Shown one piece after another: positions 35,140 through 35,274 of a stretch of 35,274 nucleotides of DNA. How positions within the stretch are numbered: position 1 is the first letter of the stretch; every line of letters begins with the position of its first letter. This DNA is from an uncultured Clostridia bacterium (GTDB taxonomy: Bacteria; Bacillota; Clostridia; Oscillospirales; JAAYOS01): positions 1 through 35,274 of the forward strand of contig CANRIN010000016.1 of assembly GCA_947630675.1 (NCBI GenBank). Direction: 5' to 3'. Both the position numbers and the translations under genes were made by a program. The notes under the pieces are model-generated. The model was not told the origin of the DNA, did not search any database, and saw only the letters and a program-made list of their open reading frames with translations.

Positions 35140-35274
35140 TTACAGACCGGCCGCCGTCAGCTTGTCCATATTTTCGCGCTTCAAGTCCAAAGAAGAATGG
35201 ACGTAGCGGTCAAGCGTTATCGAGGTGTTTGCGTGGCCCAGTATCTCGCTGAGGCTCTTGAGCTCGAAGCCGAC
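35140..35274 (-). CDS. Tyrosine recombinase/integrase, C-terminal 44 residues (5' part outside window)
   Basis: The frame entering from the window edge reads LSEILGHANTSITLDRYVHSS and ends NMDKLTAAGL before a TAA at 35142-35140. The LGH motif followed by T-x-x-x-Y with the nucleophilic tyrosine is the end of the phage-integrase catalytic domain, so the visible box is intact. It reads toward the adhesin on the same strand. It may belong to an integrated element whose end lies near here, or it may act on the inverted repeat at 34914-35039. Confidence 0.85.
   Translation of the reverse strand, partial: VGFELKSLSEILGHANTSITLDRYVHSSLDLKRENMDKLTAAGL

Overview
The window looks like chromosomal DNA from a GC-rich, Gram-positive anaerobe of the Clostridia (an Oscillospiraceae-like gut bacterium is my best guess, by inference only). 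Supporting signs are AGGAGG-type ribosome sites, sigma-A promoters with 17-bp spacers, a lipoprotein substrate-binding protein, a sortase-anchored giant surface protein, and Clostridia-type families (DUF4298, fused GntR/aminotransferase regulator, C1B peptidase). I found no tRNA, rRNA or CRISPR array.

Layout. 1-4950 (minus strand) is a branched-chain amino acid operon, ilvB-ilvN-ilvC-ilvD, with ilvD cut by the window edge. It starts from a perfect consensus promoter. The leader encodes a 31-aa peptide with an Ile/Leu/Val run, followed by an intrinsic terminator, which is the classical layout of transcription attenuation. 5012-8165 holds a hairpin repeat, a MocR-type regulator that has lost its PLP lysine and its C-terminus, and a MATE exporter gene broken by one missing base. 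8180-12512 (minus) is an MMPL/RND exporter with a secreted Leu-x-x-Gly heptad-repeat partner, preceded by a 13-codon upstream ORF. 12546-16037 (plus) is a MoxR ATPase / DUF58 / DUF4129 operon. 16124-18767 (plus) is a polar amino acid ABC importer. 18867-21952 (minus) carries an anchored extracellular protein of unknown role, a DUF4298 protein and an M28 aminopeptidase. 22101-23610 (plus) is a PepC-like cysteine aminopeptidase.

23614-24020 is a non-coding block of hairpin repeats. Two 65-bp copies in it differ by paired, compensating substitutions. A 73-aa small protein gene follows, with its promoter inside an 18-bp perfect inverted repeat.

24385-35274 (minus) looks like accessory DNA. It has a DNA-binding-type protein with four Cys-rich modules and an AP2-like domain, a 3057-aa sortase-anchored VWA adhesin, and the C-terminus of a tyrosine recombinase. 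The adhesin leader is the most unusual part of the window. A 37-codon upstream ORF overlaps the adhesin start (ATGA), its ribosome site lies in one arm of a 13-bp perfect inverted repeat, and about 100 bp of hairpin-rich sequence separates the arms. This could be a structured regulatory RNA or an invertible phase-variation switch next to a recombinase.

How the genes fit together: the ilv operon, the amino acid importer and the two peptidases suggest a cell that both makes and scavenges amino acids. The exporters and the surface protein concern contact with the outside, probably a host or community.
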